Of a stretch of DNA of 64,000 nucleotides, positions 7,648 to 15,997 are shown piece by piece. The stretch is from Phycisphaerales bacterium (lineage in GTDB: Bacteria; Planctomycetota; Phycisphaerae; Phycisphaerales; SM1A02). Position 1 is the stretch's first letter, and each line of letters starts with the position of its first letter. The DNA lies in NCBI GenBank assembly GCA_029245245.1, contig JAQWPT010000034.1, forward strand, positions 62,001-126,000. The letters run 5' to 3'. Position numbers and translations under genes: made by a program. Below the pieces are notes generated by a model, which saw nothing but the letters and a program-made list of their open reading frames with translations, made no database searches and was not told the origin of the DNA.

Positions 7648-9213
7648 ATGAAGGTCGGCATCCCCCTCGAAATCCACGAGAGCGAGCAGCGGGTCGCAGC
7701 CGTACCTTCAACGGTACAGCAGTTGATCAAGCTTGGATTCGAGGTCCAGGTCGAGGCAGGAGCCGGGTTTGGTGCCAGGATCTCCAATGGCTCCTACTCC
7801 CAGGTCGGCGCCACGGTGGTCGAGGACACCAAGGAACTCTGGAGCACCAGCGACCTGATTCTCAAGGTTCGCGCCCCGGAGCAGAATGAAGCCGGTCTCC
7901 TTGCCGACGGGGCGAGTTTGATCAGTTTCATACAACCGGCAACGAATGCCGCGCTGCTGGAGCAACTCGCGGCACGGCATGCCACGGTCTTTGGTGTCGA
8001 CTGCATTCCACGCATCAGCCGGGCGCAGAAGATGGATGCCCTGAGCGCCATGGCCAACATCGCCGGTTACCGGGCGGTGATCGAAGCTTCCTACGCCTAC
8101 CCCCACTTCCTCGGTGGACAGATGACGGCGGCCGGTCGCATTGATCCAGCCAAGGTCCTGGTCATCGGCGGCGGCGTTGCGGGACTTGCTGCAGTGACTG
8201 CTGCCAAGGGACTTGGAGCCATTGTCCGGGCCTTCGACACACGCATGGCCGTCAAGGAACAGGTTGAAAGCCTCGGAGGTGAGTTCCTCGTGCTCGACTT
8301 CGACGAGGCAGGTGAAGGAAGCGGCGGCTACGCGAAGGTCATGAGCAAGGAGTTCATCGAGGCCGAGATGGCCCTGTTCGCCCAGCAGGCCATCGAGGTC
8401 GACATCATCATCACCACCGCCGTGATTCCGGGGCGCGATGCCCCGAAACTGATCACCGGTGGCATGATCGAAACCATGCGACAGGGGTCGGTCATCGTCG
8501 ACCTGGCCGCTGAGTTCGGTGGCAACTGCGTACTCACCGAACCGGGCCGGATGATCGAACATCATGGCGTGAACATCATCGGCTTCACGGATCTGCCGAG
8601 CCGGATGGCCACCCTCTCCAGTCGCCTCTACAGCAATTCCGTACTCAAGTTCATCGAAGAGATCGGCGATGCCGGGAACTTCAACATCGATCATGGCAAC
8701 GAGGTGGTCCGAGGCGCACTGGTGCTTGAGAATGGCGAAACCCGCTGGCCCCCGCCCAAGGTGGTCAAGCCCGAGGGCGATCCCTACTCGGTGGATGTCG
8801 GCGAGCGCCCAGCCAAGGTGAAACCGGCCGAAACTTCCGACGCAGCCGTCGAATCGAATACGAACTCGATCAGCGTGGTGCAGACGTCCGGCATCATCCT
8901 GGGCATCCTGGTGCTGATCGCGATCGGCCTCTGGGCCCCGGCGGACTTCGTGTCCCACTTCACCGTCTTCGTGCTGGCCTGTTTCATCGGCTGGCAGGTC
9001 GTCTGGAACGTGAGTCCTGCCCTCCATACCCCGTTGATGAGCGTCACCAACGCCATCAGCGGCATCATCATTCTCGGCGGCATGCTCCACCTCTCAGCGG
9101 ACTCGACCACTGCCGCCATCGTGCTGGGCGTCTTCGCCGTCTTCTTCGCCACCATCAACATCTGTGGCGGATTCCTCGTCACTCGGCGAATGCTCGCCAT
9201 GTTCCGCAGGTAG
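7648..9213 (+). CDS. pntA: NAD(P) transhydrogenase alpha subunit
   Basis: This 521-residue protein carries the NAD(H)-binding domain I, with '[22 protein letters not shown]' near residues 170-190. The family motifs 'SLISFIQPA' and '[16 protein letters not shown]' are present. About three C-terminal membrane helices (from residue ~410) form part of domain II. The fused alpha chain matches the E. coli-type layout rather than the split alpha1/alpha2 form. With PntB it couples hydride transfer between NADH and NADP+ to proton movement and supplies NADPH. pntB follows 9 bp downstream. The ATG is the first codon that preserves the MKVGIPLE N-terminus typical of the family. Confidence 0.97.
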   Translation: MKVGIPLEIHESEQRVAAVPSTVQQLIKLGFEVQVEAGAGFGARISNGSYSQVGATVVEDTKELWSTSDLILKVRAPEQNEAGLLADGASLISFIQPATNAALLEQLAARHATVFGVDCIPRISRAQKMDALSAMANIAGYRAVIEASYAYPHFLGGQMTAAGRIDPAKVLVIGGGVAGLAAVTAAKGLGAIVRAFDTRMAVKEQVESLGGEFLVLDFDEAGEGSGGYAKVMSKEFIEAEMALFAQQAIEVDIIITTAVIPGRDAPKLITGGMIETMRQGSVIVDLAAEFGGNCVLTEPGRMIEHHGVNIIGFTDLPSRMATLSSRLYSNSVLKFIEEIGDAGNFNIDHGNEVVRGALVLENGETRWPPPKVVKPEGDPYSVDVGERPAKVKPAETSDAAVESNTNSISVVQTSGIILGILVLIAIGLWAPADFVSHFTVFVLACFIGWQVVWNVSPALHTPLMSVTNAISGIIILGGMLHLSADSTTAAIVLGVFAVFFATINICGGFLVTRRMLAMFRR

Positions 9214-9222
9214 CCCACGACC

Positions 9223-10632
9223 TTGAACGAAACCCTCGTCACCATCGCCTACCTCGTCGCCGCCGTGCTCTTCATCCTGAGCCTCGGCGGGCTGTCGAAG
9301 CAGGAGTCGGCTCGTCGCGGAAACGCCCTGGGCATCGCCGGCATGATCCTGGCACTGCTCGTGGCCGTGCTCAGCGACGACGTATCACGCTACGGGTGGC
9401 TGATCCTCGCCATGGCCCCGGCCGTGGTCATCGGTGCCGCCCTGGCCGCACGCGTGCAGATGACGCAGATGCCCCAGCTGGTCGCCCTGCTCCACTCCTT
9501 CGTCGGGGCCGCCGCCGTGCTCGTGGGCTTCGCCAGTTTCGTCGACCCCCATGCGGGCATGACGACGTCGGCCGAACTGATCGTGCACTCGATCGAGATC
9601 TTCATCGGCGTGGGAGTCGGTGCAATCACCTTTACCGGCTCCATCATCGCCTGCCTCAAGCTGCATGGCTCGATGTCGGGCAATCCGTTGATTCTGCCCG
9701 CGAGGCACCTGCTGAACCTGCTGGTCCTGCTCGTGACGGTCGGACTTGGCATCTGGTTCGTAATCGGCCACGACCACCTGACCCTCGGCATCGTGCTGCT
9801 GATCATCGCCACGATCCTGACAGGCCTCTTCGGCATCCACATGGTCATGGCCATCGGCGGCGCAGACATGCCCGTGGTGGTCTCGATGCTCAACTCGTAC
9901 TCCGGATGGGCCGCGGCCGCCGCCGGCTTCATGCTCGGAAACGACCTGCTGATCATCACCGGGGCACTGGTGGGCAGCAGCGGCGCCATCCTCAGCATCA
10001 TCATGTGCCGCGGCATGAACCGATCGTTCATCAGCGTCATCCTCGGTGGCTTCGGCACGGACAGCGGTGGCGGTGGTGGCGGCAGTGCCGCCACGCCCGA
10101 GGGCGATGTGACCTCGATCGAGGCCAGCGAAGCCGCATCGTTGATGCGACAGGCCAAGCGCATCGTGATCGTGCCGGGCTACGGCATGGCCGTCGCCCAG
10201 GCCCAGCACGTGCTCGCAGAAGTCGTCCGACTGCTTCGCGACGACGGCATCGAGATCCGATTCGCCATTCACCCGGTCGCCGGCCGCCTCCCTGGACACA
10301 TGAACGTCCTGCTCGCCGAGGCGAACGTGCCCTATGACATCGTCATGGAAATGGACGAGATCAACGATGATCTTCCCGAGACCGACCTCACCCTGGTCAT
10401 CGGGGCCAACGACATCGTCAACCCCAGCGCCGAGACCGATCCCCACAGCCCCATTGCCGGCATGCCGGTGCTGCAGGTCTGGAAGGGAAACAAGGTCATC
10501 ATGATGAAGCGAGGCATGGCCACCGGCTACGCCGGCGTCGGCAACCCCCTCTTCTTCAATGACAACACCTCGATGCTCTTTGGCGATGCCAAGGACAATG
10601 TCGACGGCATCCTGGCCGCATTGAAGAACTGA
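9223..10632 (+). CDS. pntB: NAD(P) transhydrogenase beta subunit
   Basis: This 469-residue protein has about nine membrane helices (domain II), with a conserved '[23 protein letters not shown]' region near residue 70. The soluble NADP(H)-binding domain III follows from about residue 300 ('[15 protein letters not shown]', '[20 protein letters not shown]'). A glycine-rich linker ([11 protein letters not shown]) joins the two. The start codon is TTG: no earlier in-frame ATG or GTG fits, and the following residues match family N-termini. The gene follows pntA closely and must be co-transcribed. Transhydrogenase function in the inner membrane is secure. Confidence 0.96.
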   Translation: MNETLVTIAYLVAAVLFILSLGGLSKQESARRGNALGIAGMILALLVAVLSDDVSRYGWLILAMAPAVVIGAALAARVQMTQMPQLVALLHSFVGAAAVLVGFASFVDPHAGMTTSAELIVHSIEIFIGVGVGAITFTGSIIACLKLHGSMSGNPLILPARHLLNLLVLLVTVGLGIWFVIGHDHLTLGIVLLIIATILTGLFGIHMVMAIGGADMPVVVSMLNSYSGWAAAAAGFMLGNDLLIITGALVGSSGAILSIIMCRGMNRSFISVILGGFGTDSGGGGGGSAATPEGDVTSIEASEAASLMRQAKRIVIVPGYGMAVAQAQHVLAEVVRLLRDDGIEIRFAIHPVAGRLPGHMNVLLAEANVPYDIVMEMDEINDDLPETDLTLVIGANDIVNPSAETDPHSPIAGMPVLQVWKGNKVIMMKRGMATGYAGVGNPLFFNDNTSMLFGDAKDNVDGILAALKN

Positions 10633-10641
10633 ACATCGACC

Positions 10642-10992
10642 TCACGGTGATGGCGCCGGCTCCAGCCGTTCTTCCACCAGTTCAACGGCTCCTTCGATGT
10701 CGCCCTGCTCCCGGATCATCTGGTTCGCTTCGCTGATCGCGGCCTTGACCTGCTGGACCTGGTCGGCGGCAAGTGCGCGGTCCGTGTCTCGAAGCAGGTT
10801 CTTGATGGTGATGGCCTCGCGGTACTGCGATGAGATTCGACCGAGTTCGTACCCGACCACGCCACAGACGATGCACGACCATGCCAACGCGAAGATGATG
10901 AAGCCGATCTGTCGCCGGCGGGGCATGTCGCGAAGCATCAGAAGGATCGCGATGACGGCGGCAATTGGAATGAGCAGCAGGAGTATTGTCAT
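10642..10992 (-). CDS. Small membrane-anchored protein of unknown function
   Basis: The ~116-residue product has two close hydrophobic segments. The first is 'MTILLLLIPIAAVIAILLML', the second 'IGFIIFALAWSCIVCGVVGY', separated by a basic DMPRRRQ turn. A polar, probably helical C-terminal tail of ~65 residues follows ('REAITIKNLLRDTDRALAADQ'). The N-terminus may face the outside, with the tail on either face. I chose the ATG at 10990-10992, because the TTG 39 bases upstream would add an unconvincing hydrophilic prefix. It converges on pntB. No family is recognised. Confidence 0.6.
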   Translation of the reverse strand: MTILLLLIPIAAVIAILLMLRDMPRRRQIGFIIFALAWSCIVCGVVGYELGRISSQYREAITIKNLLRDTDRALAADQVQQVKAAISEANQMIREQGDIEGAVELVEERLEPAPSP

Positions 10993-11113
10993 GTGATCAG
11001 TAGACCAGGCAGGGAAGGCAGGAACCTTCAAAACCGCACGCTTCTAGGATACCCCTGATTCCGTCGCCGCAGGGCGTCGACAGAACTACAGCCGGATTGA
11101 GTACGATCACCAC

Positions 11114-13684
11114 ATGCCGCGCCGCATCGCATGCCTGTTGTCAGTCTTTACGTTGGTCTCGTGCCCAGTGCTGGCCCAGCAGGGCGACCGATCCGGGGAG
11201 GCGCAACCTCCACTGCCGGACACGCTGGATATCCCCCACGCTCTCCCCCTGTCACCCGAAGACGCGTTGCGGAACTTCAGCACCCACGAGGGCCTTCGAG
11301 TCGAACTCGTGGCTGCGGAACCGCTGGTGATCGCACCCGTTGCCCTCGACCTCGCCCCGGATGGACGGATCTGGGTGGTGGAGATGCCCGGGTACATGAC
11401 CGACCTCGAGGGCAGCAAGGAACTGGAACCCAACGGTCGCATCGTCGTACTCGAGGACGAAGACGGTGACGGTCGCATGGACCGCCGAACGGTGTTCCTC
11501 GACGAACTCGTGCTGCCCCGGGCCGTGCACGCCCTCGACGATGGTGCACTCGTAGTTGCCCCTCCGAATCTCCTGCATGCCCGTGACACTGATGGCGACG
11601 GCGTCGCCGATGAAACGATCGTGCTGGACGACACCTTTGCCGGGCTGCACAGCCCCGAGCACGCCGGCAACGGGCTCCGCTTCGGCATGGACAACTGGCT
11701 GCACTGCTCGCAGCATCCCTGGGAATACCGGTTCATCGACGGCACGATGCAGCGGCGAGCCGTACCGGCCCACGGCCAGTGGGGAACGACTCGTGACGCC
11801 TGGGACCGCTGGTACTGCACACCCAACTCCTACCCGCTCATGGCCGATCTGCTCCCGAAACACTACGCGAAACGCAACTCCGCCTTCCACTGGTTTGACG
11901 GGGTCTACGCACGCGTGCCCGCCGACACCGGCATTCACCCGGCTCGGATCAACCCCGGTGTCAACCGCGGCTACCAGGATGCGACCCTGCGTGACGACTA
12001 CACCCTTGCGTCCTTCACCGGAGCCTGTGGCCCGGAGATCTACCTCGACGACACCCTCGGCGAGCCGTACCGCAACTGCCTGTTCGTCTGCGAACCCTGC
12101 GGCAACTGCGTGGAACTTCGCCGCATGATCGATCACGGACCCGACGCACCGGAAGCCCGCGTGCTTGACGACGGTCGCTCCCCGCTGGCATCGACCGATG
12201 AACGGTTCCGGCCGGTCCATGCCCACGCAGGAGCCGATGGCGGCCTGTACGTGGCCGACCTGTACCGCGGCATCCTCCAGCACAAGATCTTCATGACCAC
12301 GTTCCTTCGCAACCAGGTCATCGACCGGAAACTGATCACCCCGGTGGATCGAGGACGGATCTGGCGGCTGGTTCCCGACGACGACACCATCCGAGCCCTG
12401 CCCGACCTTGCAGACCTCAAGGGAACGGAACTCGTCGGCATGTTCGAGGACGATCGGGGCACCGTACGCCTGCTCGCCCAACGCAGCATCGTGGAACGCA
12501 ATGACCTCGCTGCAATTGAATCACTCCAGTCGATGGCTGATGGCGACGCACCGGCAATCTCCCGGGCCCATGCCCTCTGGACCCTGGCCGGACTCGATTC
12601 ACTGGACGTACCGCGTATTGCCGCAGCCATCACCGACCCGGACCCCCAGCTTCGAATCCAGGCAATGCGACTGGCCGAGCACTTTCCGGATTCGTCGCCG
12701 CTGCACGAAGCGGTGCTCACCGGGCTGGAGGATTCCCACCCCGGCGTCCGCCGCCAGGCCGCCGCCTCGCTCGGCACGATCGCCCCGGGTCGATCCGCGA
12801 ACGCACTGGCCGAAGCGATGGCCACACATCCCGACGATCGAATCCTTCGTTCCGCCGCCATCGCCGCTTCCTCCACGACCGAGATCGACCTGCTGGAGAT
12901 CCTGGCCTGGCATGATCGGTGGTCCCGCCCCAGCCCCGCGGGCATGACCACCCTGCAACTGCTCGTGCGAACGATCCTCGAACGAAAGGATTCCGCATCC
13001 ACGCTTCGCCTGCTTGAACTGCTGGCGTCGCTTCCCCCGGATCGCGACTGGATGACCGAGTCGATCGCCACGAACATCGTCGACGTCCAGCGACTGCGCA
13101 CGGACAGCCCCCGCCCCCTGCAAGTGGACGAGGCACCGTTCGACTGGGAGGCCCGTCTCGCCGAGACCCCAGATGTCGCCGGAGGCCTCCTGGGCCTGGT
13201 CGACCTGCATGCCCGCTGGCCCGGCCGCGAGGGCTTCGAAGTCGAACTGGAGACCAGGGGCCTTGATCCCGACGAGGTCGCGCTGCTGACACGGGGAGCC
13301 GAACGCTACACCCACTGCCTCGGATGCCACCAGGCCAACGGGCGGGGACTGCGAGGGTTCTACCCTCCCCTGCGGGACTCATCGATCGTCACCGGGGACG
13401 CCGAGCCGCTGGTCGCCATCCTGCTCCATGGCATGGAGGGGCCGCTGACGATCGATGGTGTCACGTATGACCAGCCGATGCCTCCAGCTCCATTCGCCGA
13501 TGACACGGACATCGCCGCGGTTGCCACGTTCATCAGGACTTCCTTCGACAACGATGCCGGCGCCATCGCCGTAGACGAGGTTGGCCGCATCCGCGCGTCG
13601 ATCTCGGATCACAGGGGCCCTTGGACACTGTCCACACTGCGAGCCCGGTTCCCCGATGCCCACTGGCCGAACGTGCAACCCTAG
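11114..13684 (+). CDS. PVC-type propeller/HEAT/cytochrome c protein (putative membrane-bound dehydrogenase family)
   Basis: This 856-residue exported protein has a Sec signal peptide, residues ~1-21 ending VLAQ. Residues ~50-440 look like the PVC-specific beta-propeller ('APDGRIWVVEMPGY', 'LHSPEHAGNGLRFGMDNWLH', 'HAHAGADGGLYVADLYRG'). They include two acidic DxDGDG loops. Residues ~460-700 form HEAT-like helical repeats. A c-type heme site, CLGCH (735-739), lies in the C-terminal domain. This architecture is almost confined to Planctomycetes and Verrucomicrobia and is thought to take part in periplasmic redox or carbohydrate breakdown; the substrate is unknown. Its stop lies one base from that of the convergent sulfatase gene, so the two may relate to the same polysaccharide metabolism, though the opposite orientation rules out an operon. 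Confidence 0.9.
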   Translation: MPRRIACLLSVFTLVSCPVLAQQGDRSGEAQPPLPDTLDIPHALPLSPEDALRNFSTHEGLRVELVAAEPLVIAPVALDLAPDGRIWVVEMPGYMTDLEGSKELEPNGRIVVLEDEDGDGRMDRRTVFLDELVLPRAVHALDDGALVVAPPNLLHARDTDGDGVADETIVLDDTFAGLHSPEHAGNGLRFGMDNWLHCSQHPWEYRFIDGTMQRRAVPAHGQWGTTRDAWDRWYCTPNSYPLMADLLPKHYAKRNSAFHWFDGVYARVPADTGIHPARINPGVNRGYQDATLRDDYTLASFTGACGPEIYLDDTLGEPYRNCLFVCEPCGNCVELRRMIDHGPDAPEARVLDDGRSPLASTDERFRPVHAHAGADGGLYVADLYRGILQHKIFMTTFLRNQVIDRKLITPVDRGRIWRLVPDDDTIRALPDLADLKGTELVGMFEDDRGTVRLLAQRSIVERNDLAAIESLQSMADGDAPAISRAHALWTLAGLDSLDVPRIAAAITDPDPQLRIQAMRLAEHFPDSSPLHEAVLTGLEDSHPGVRRQAAASLGTIAPGRSANALAEAMATHPDDRILRSAAIAASSTTEIDLLEILAWHDRWSRPSPAGMTTLQLLVRTILERKDSASTLRLLELLASLPPDRDWMTESIATNIVDVQRLRTDSPRPLQVDEAPFDWEARLAETPDVAGGLLGLVDLHARWPGREGFEVELETRGLDPDEVALLTRGAERYTHCLGCHQANGRGLRGFYPPLRDSSIVTGDAEPLVAILLHGMEGPLTIDGVTYDQPMPPAPFADDTDIAAVATFIRTSFDNDAGAIAVDEVGRIRASISDHRGPWTLSTLRARFPDAHWPNVQP

Positions 13685-13685
13685 A

Positions 13686-15128
13686 TCAGCGGCCCGGTGT
13701 ACTTCCCTCGGCAGCGCGAATGCGATCCAGGTCCGCCTGCATGGTCGCCACGATCTCCGGATGCTCGGCGTAGAGGTTGGTGGTCTCCCCGGGATCGACC
13801 GCAAGGTTGTACAACTGTCCCGCCGGCTCACCGGCTTCAGGTTCGAGCCGCCTCGGTGCCGTGAATCCTCCCGAGCCACGACCCTCGATCAGTTTCCAGG
13901 GGCCGCTGCGAACCGCGAACATCCCGTCCATCGAGTGATGGATCGTCGCGTCACGCAGCGGCTTCAACATCGGCACGCCCTTGAGCAGCAGTGAGAGATC
14001 CATGCTGTCTTCACCACCGGGCCCACTGGCCTCGATTCCTGCCAGGGCTCGGCACGTTGCGTACCAGTCGACGAGGCAGACGACCTGGTCACAGGTGGAA
14101 TTTGCCGGCACATGTCCCGGCCATCGCACGAGCATGGGGACACGATGCCCCCCCTCGTGGATGTCCGCCTTCTGGCCTCGCCAGGTCCCGTTGGCTGCAT
14201 GCCCCCACTGCTCGATGTCCTCGGGCAACCAGTGGGCCCCGTTGTCACTGGTCAGGACCACCAGGGTGTCATCAGCGATGCCCTGGGCATCGAGCGCATC
14301 GAGGATCACACCCAGGGTCGCATCCACTTCCGTCACGAAATCGCCGTACCACCCCGCTTCACTGGCCCCTTGGTACGGCTCCGTGGGCATCCACGGAGTA
14401 TGTGGTGCCGTCAAGGGAACGTAGAGCAGAAACGGAGACGCATCCTGGGCATGCTCGGAAATGAAGGTGACTGCCTCGCGGCCGATGCGAGGCAGGACAT
14501 CCTCGAAGTCGAATCCCGGGGACATCGCCCCGGCCCGGATGAACCCGTCTCCGCCTCGACGACGCGGCTCGCTCTTGCCGACCTGCTCCGTCAACGGCGC
14601 TTCAAGCCTGTCATCGATGATCCAGCCGTAGGGTGGAATGTCCAGTGACGACGGGATCCCGACGTACCGGTCGAACCCGAACGTCGAGGGGCCCGGTACG
14701 AGCGGAGCATTGAAGTCGGCGGGCTTGGCATCGCCCAGTCCAAGGTGCCACTTGCCGATTCCCCCGGTGCTCCATCCCGCATCGGACAGCATCGACGCAA
14801 TGGTCGGACGATCCGGTTCCAGCAGGCAAGGATCATGCCCCCAGAGCACGCCGCTCTTGAGCGACGATCTCCAGGCGTACCGCCCGGTGAGCAGCGCGTA
14901 GCGCGTCGGGGAACATACTCCCGACGGCGAGTGCGCATCCGTAAAGCGCATCCCCTGGCGGGCGAGGCGATCCATGTGGGGCGTGCTGATCCTTGAAGAT
15001 GGATTGGCGTGTCCCGGGTCGCCTGAGCCGAGGTCGTCGGCCAGCACGATCACGATGTTCGGTGGTCTCGTGGCATCCTGCGCCGGTGCGGCGAGCAACG
15101 ACAAGGCGACAACGGCCAGCGACATCAT
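13686..15128 (-). CDS. Secreted sulfatase (arylsulfatase-type, formylglycine-dependent)
   Basis: This 480-residue protein has a signal peptide (MMSLAVVALSLLAAPAQDA). The metal-binding pair 'IVLADDLG' sits near residues 27-34. The sulfatase signature 'SGVCSPTRYALLTGRY' has Cys72 as the residue converted to formylglycine. 'SDNGAHW' and 'GQKADIHEGGHRVPM' follow in the usual places. It hydrolyses sulfate esters, probably of marine sulfated polysaccharides, and needs a formylglycine-generating enzyme not found in this window. The start at 15126-15128 overlaps the TGA of the upstream DUF1003 gene as ATGA, so translation is coupled. A longer in-frame extension upstream would lie inside the DUF1003 gene and was rejected. 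Confidence 0.92.
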   Translation of the reverse strand: MMSLAVVALSLLAAPAQDATRPPNIVIVLADDLGSGDPGHANPSSRISTPHMDRLARQGMRFTDAHSPSGVCSPTRYALLTGRYAWRSSLKSGVLWGHDPCLLEPDRPTIASMLSDAGWSTGGIGKWHLGLGDAKPADFNAPLVPGPSTFGFDRYVGIPSSLDIPPYGWIIDDRLEAPLTEQVGKSEPRRRGGDGFIRAGAMSPGFDFEDVLPRIGREAVTFISEHAQDASPFLLYVPLTAPHTPWMPTEPYQGASEAGWYGDFVTEVDATLGVILDALDAQGIADDTLVVLTSDNGAHWLPEDIEQWGHAANGTWRGQKADIHEGGHRVPMLVRWPGHVPANSTCDQVVCLVDWYATCRALAGIEASGPGGEDSMDLSLLLKGVPMLKPLRDATIHHSMDGMFAVRSGPWKLIEGRGSGGFTAPRRLEPEAGEPAGQLYNLAVDPGETTNLYAEHPEIVATMQADLDRIRAAEGSTPGR

Positions 15129-15712
15129 TCCTCGTGGCCCTGCCCATGCTCCTCTTCGAGGTGCTTCTGGAACATCGTCGTGAGCATGTGGATCTGTTGC
15201 TGCTGGATCTCCAGCAGTTCCTCCCACTTGTCGATGCGCAGCTCGTCGACCTTCTCATGCAGCGAGAGGATTTCCATCTCCGACTTGAGATTGACCTCGA
15301 AGTCCTCGGCAGCCGACATGCGATCATTGATCGCCTGCCTGTTCTGCGACATCATGATGATCGGGGCCTGGATGGCCGCGAGCATGGACAGGAACAGGTT
15401 CAGAAGGATGTACGGATAGGGATCGAACCCCTCCTTGTCCGCCAGCATCATGGGCAGCATGATCGAGTTGAGTACCACCCAGGCAATCAGAAATGCGGCG
15501 AACAGCAGGATGAACGTCCAGGAACCCCCGAAGGAGGCGACCCCGTCAGCCATGCGCTGGCCGAAGGTCAACTTTTCTTTGTCCGACTCCGTATCCGCCG
15601 CCTGCTTGGATCGATGAAGAATCTTTTCGATCGCGGCATGCTCGAAGTTCGAAAGCGTGTGATAGCTGCGCTGGAAGAAGTTCCGAATCCTGTGCTCTCT
15701 GTTGTCGTGCAT
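15125..15712 (-). CDS. DUF1003 family membrane protein
   Basis: This 195-residue protein has two membrane segments around residues 60-110 ('FILLFAAFLIAWVVLNSIML' and 'ILLNLFLSMLAAIQAPII'). The family motif 'FGGSWTFI' precedes them and 'IMMSQNRQA' follows. A long charged C-terminal helix (~120-190) is predicted to coil. DUF1003 members are widespread inner-membrane proteins of unknown role. The start at 15712 has a strong AGGAG six bases upstream. The terminator of tRNA-Asp lies just upstream, so this gene needs its own promoter. It overlaps the sulfatase start by 4 bp. Confidence 0.88.
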   Translation of the reverse strand: MHDNREHRIRNFFQRSYHTLSNFEHAAIEKILHRSKQAADTESDKEKLTFGQRMADGVASFGGSWTFILLFAAFLIAWVVLNSIMLPMMLADKEGFDPYPYILLNLFLSMLAAIQAPIIMMSQNRQAINDRMSAAEDFEVNLKSEMEILSLHEKVDELRIDKWEELLEIQQQQIHMLTTMFQKHLEEEHGQGHEE

Positions 15713-15780
15713 CGACTTCTCCTGGAGGTGCTTGAACCGAGGATAGTCCGCTCTCGAATCTCTACAACCTGAAGACGTTG

Positions 15781-15818
15781 AATAAAAAACGGCCTCGGCA
15801 TGCTGCCAAGGCCGTTTT
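15781..15818 (-). terminator. Intrinsic terminator of tRNA-Asp
   Basis: On the minus strand AAAACGGCCT pairs with AGGCCGTTTT. An inner TGGCA/TGCCG (one T-G pair) extends the stem to about 15 bp around a GCA loop. The stem is followed by TTTTTTATT. It begins a few bases after the tRNA 3' end, and is the most classical Rho-independent terminator in the window. Confidence 0.9.
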
Positions 15819-15822
15819 GAAG

Positions 15823-15896
15823 CGAGGCGGACGGGACTCGAACCCGCAACCACTGGATCGACAGTCCAGAACTCTAACCAATTGAGCTACCGCCCC
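15823..15896 (-). tRNA. tRNA-Asp (anticodon GTC)
   Basis: A 74-nt cloverleaf can be drawn. The acceptor is GGGGCGG/CCGCCTC (one G-T pair) with discriminator G73, as expected for aspartate. The D-arm region is TAGCTCAATTGGTTAGAG. The anticodon arm is CTGGA-CTGTCGA-TCCAG, with GTC in the loop. The T arm GCGGG-TTCGAGT-CCCGT contains the TTCGA motif. CCA is not encoded (CTTC follows), so the end must be added by CCA nucleotidyltransferase. A promoter lies upstream and a terminator immediately downstream, making it a monocistronic unit. Confidence 0.97.
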
Positions 15897-15905
15897 AGGT
15901 CTCTC

Positions 15906-15960
15906 CCACGCCCTCAAAGGCGTGGACGGGACAGTGTATCACCAGCCCCTCGGGGGTCAA
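15906..15960 (-). promoter_or_regulatory. tRNA-Asp promoter followed by a +1 stem-loop
   Basis: On the minus strand, TTGACC (15960-15955) and TACACT (15938-15933) are separated by 16 bp, giving a predicted +1 near 15926. The transcript would begin with the perfect hairpin CCACGCC-tttgag-GGCGTGG (15925-15906). This leaves a ~30-nt precursor leader for RNase P to remove. Confidence 0.7.
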
Positions 15961-15997
15961 GATGCCCGTTCTCCACGCTCTGAGCCCCTCCAGGGGG

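Noticed and set aside
7708-9090. 460-codon minus-strand open frame
   Set aside because: Antisense to pntA, whose motifs are clear; composition (His/Asp-rich) is typical of a codon-bias shadow.
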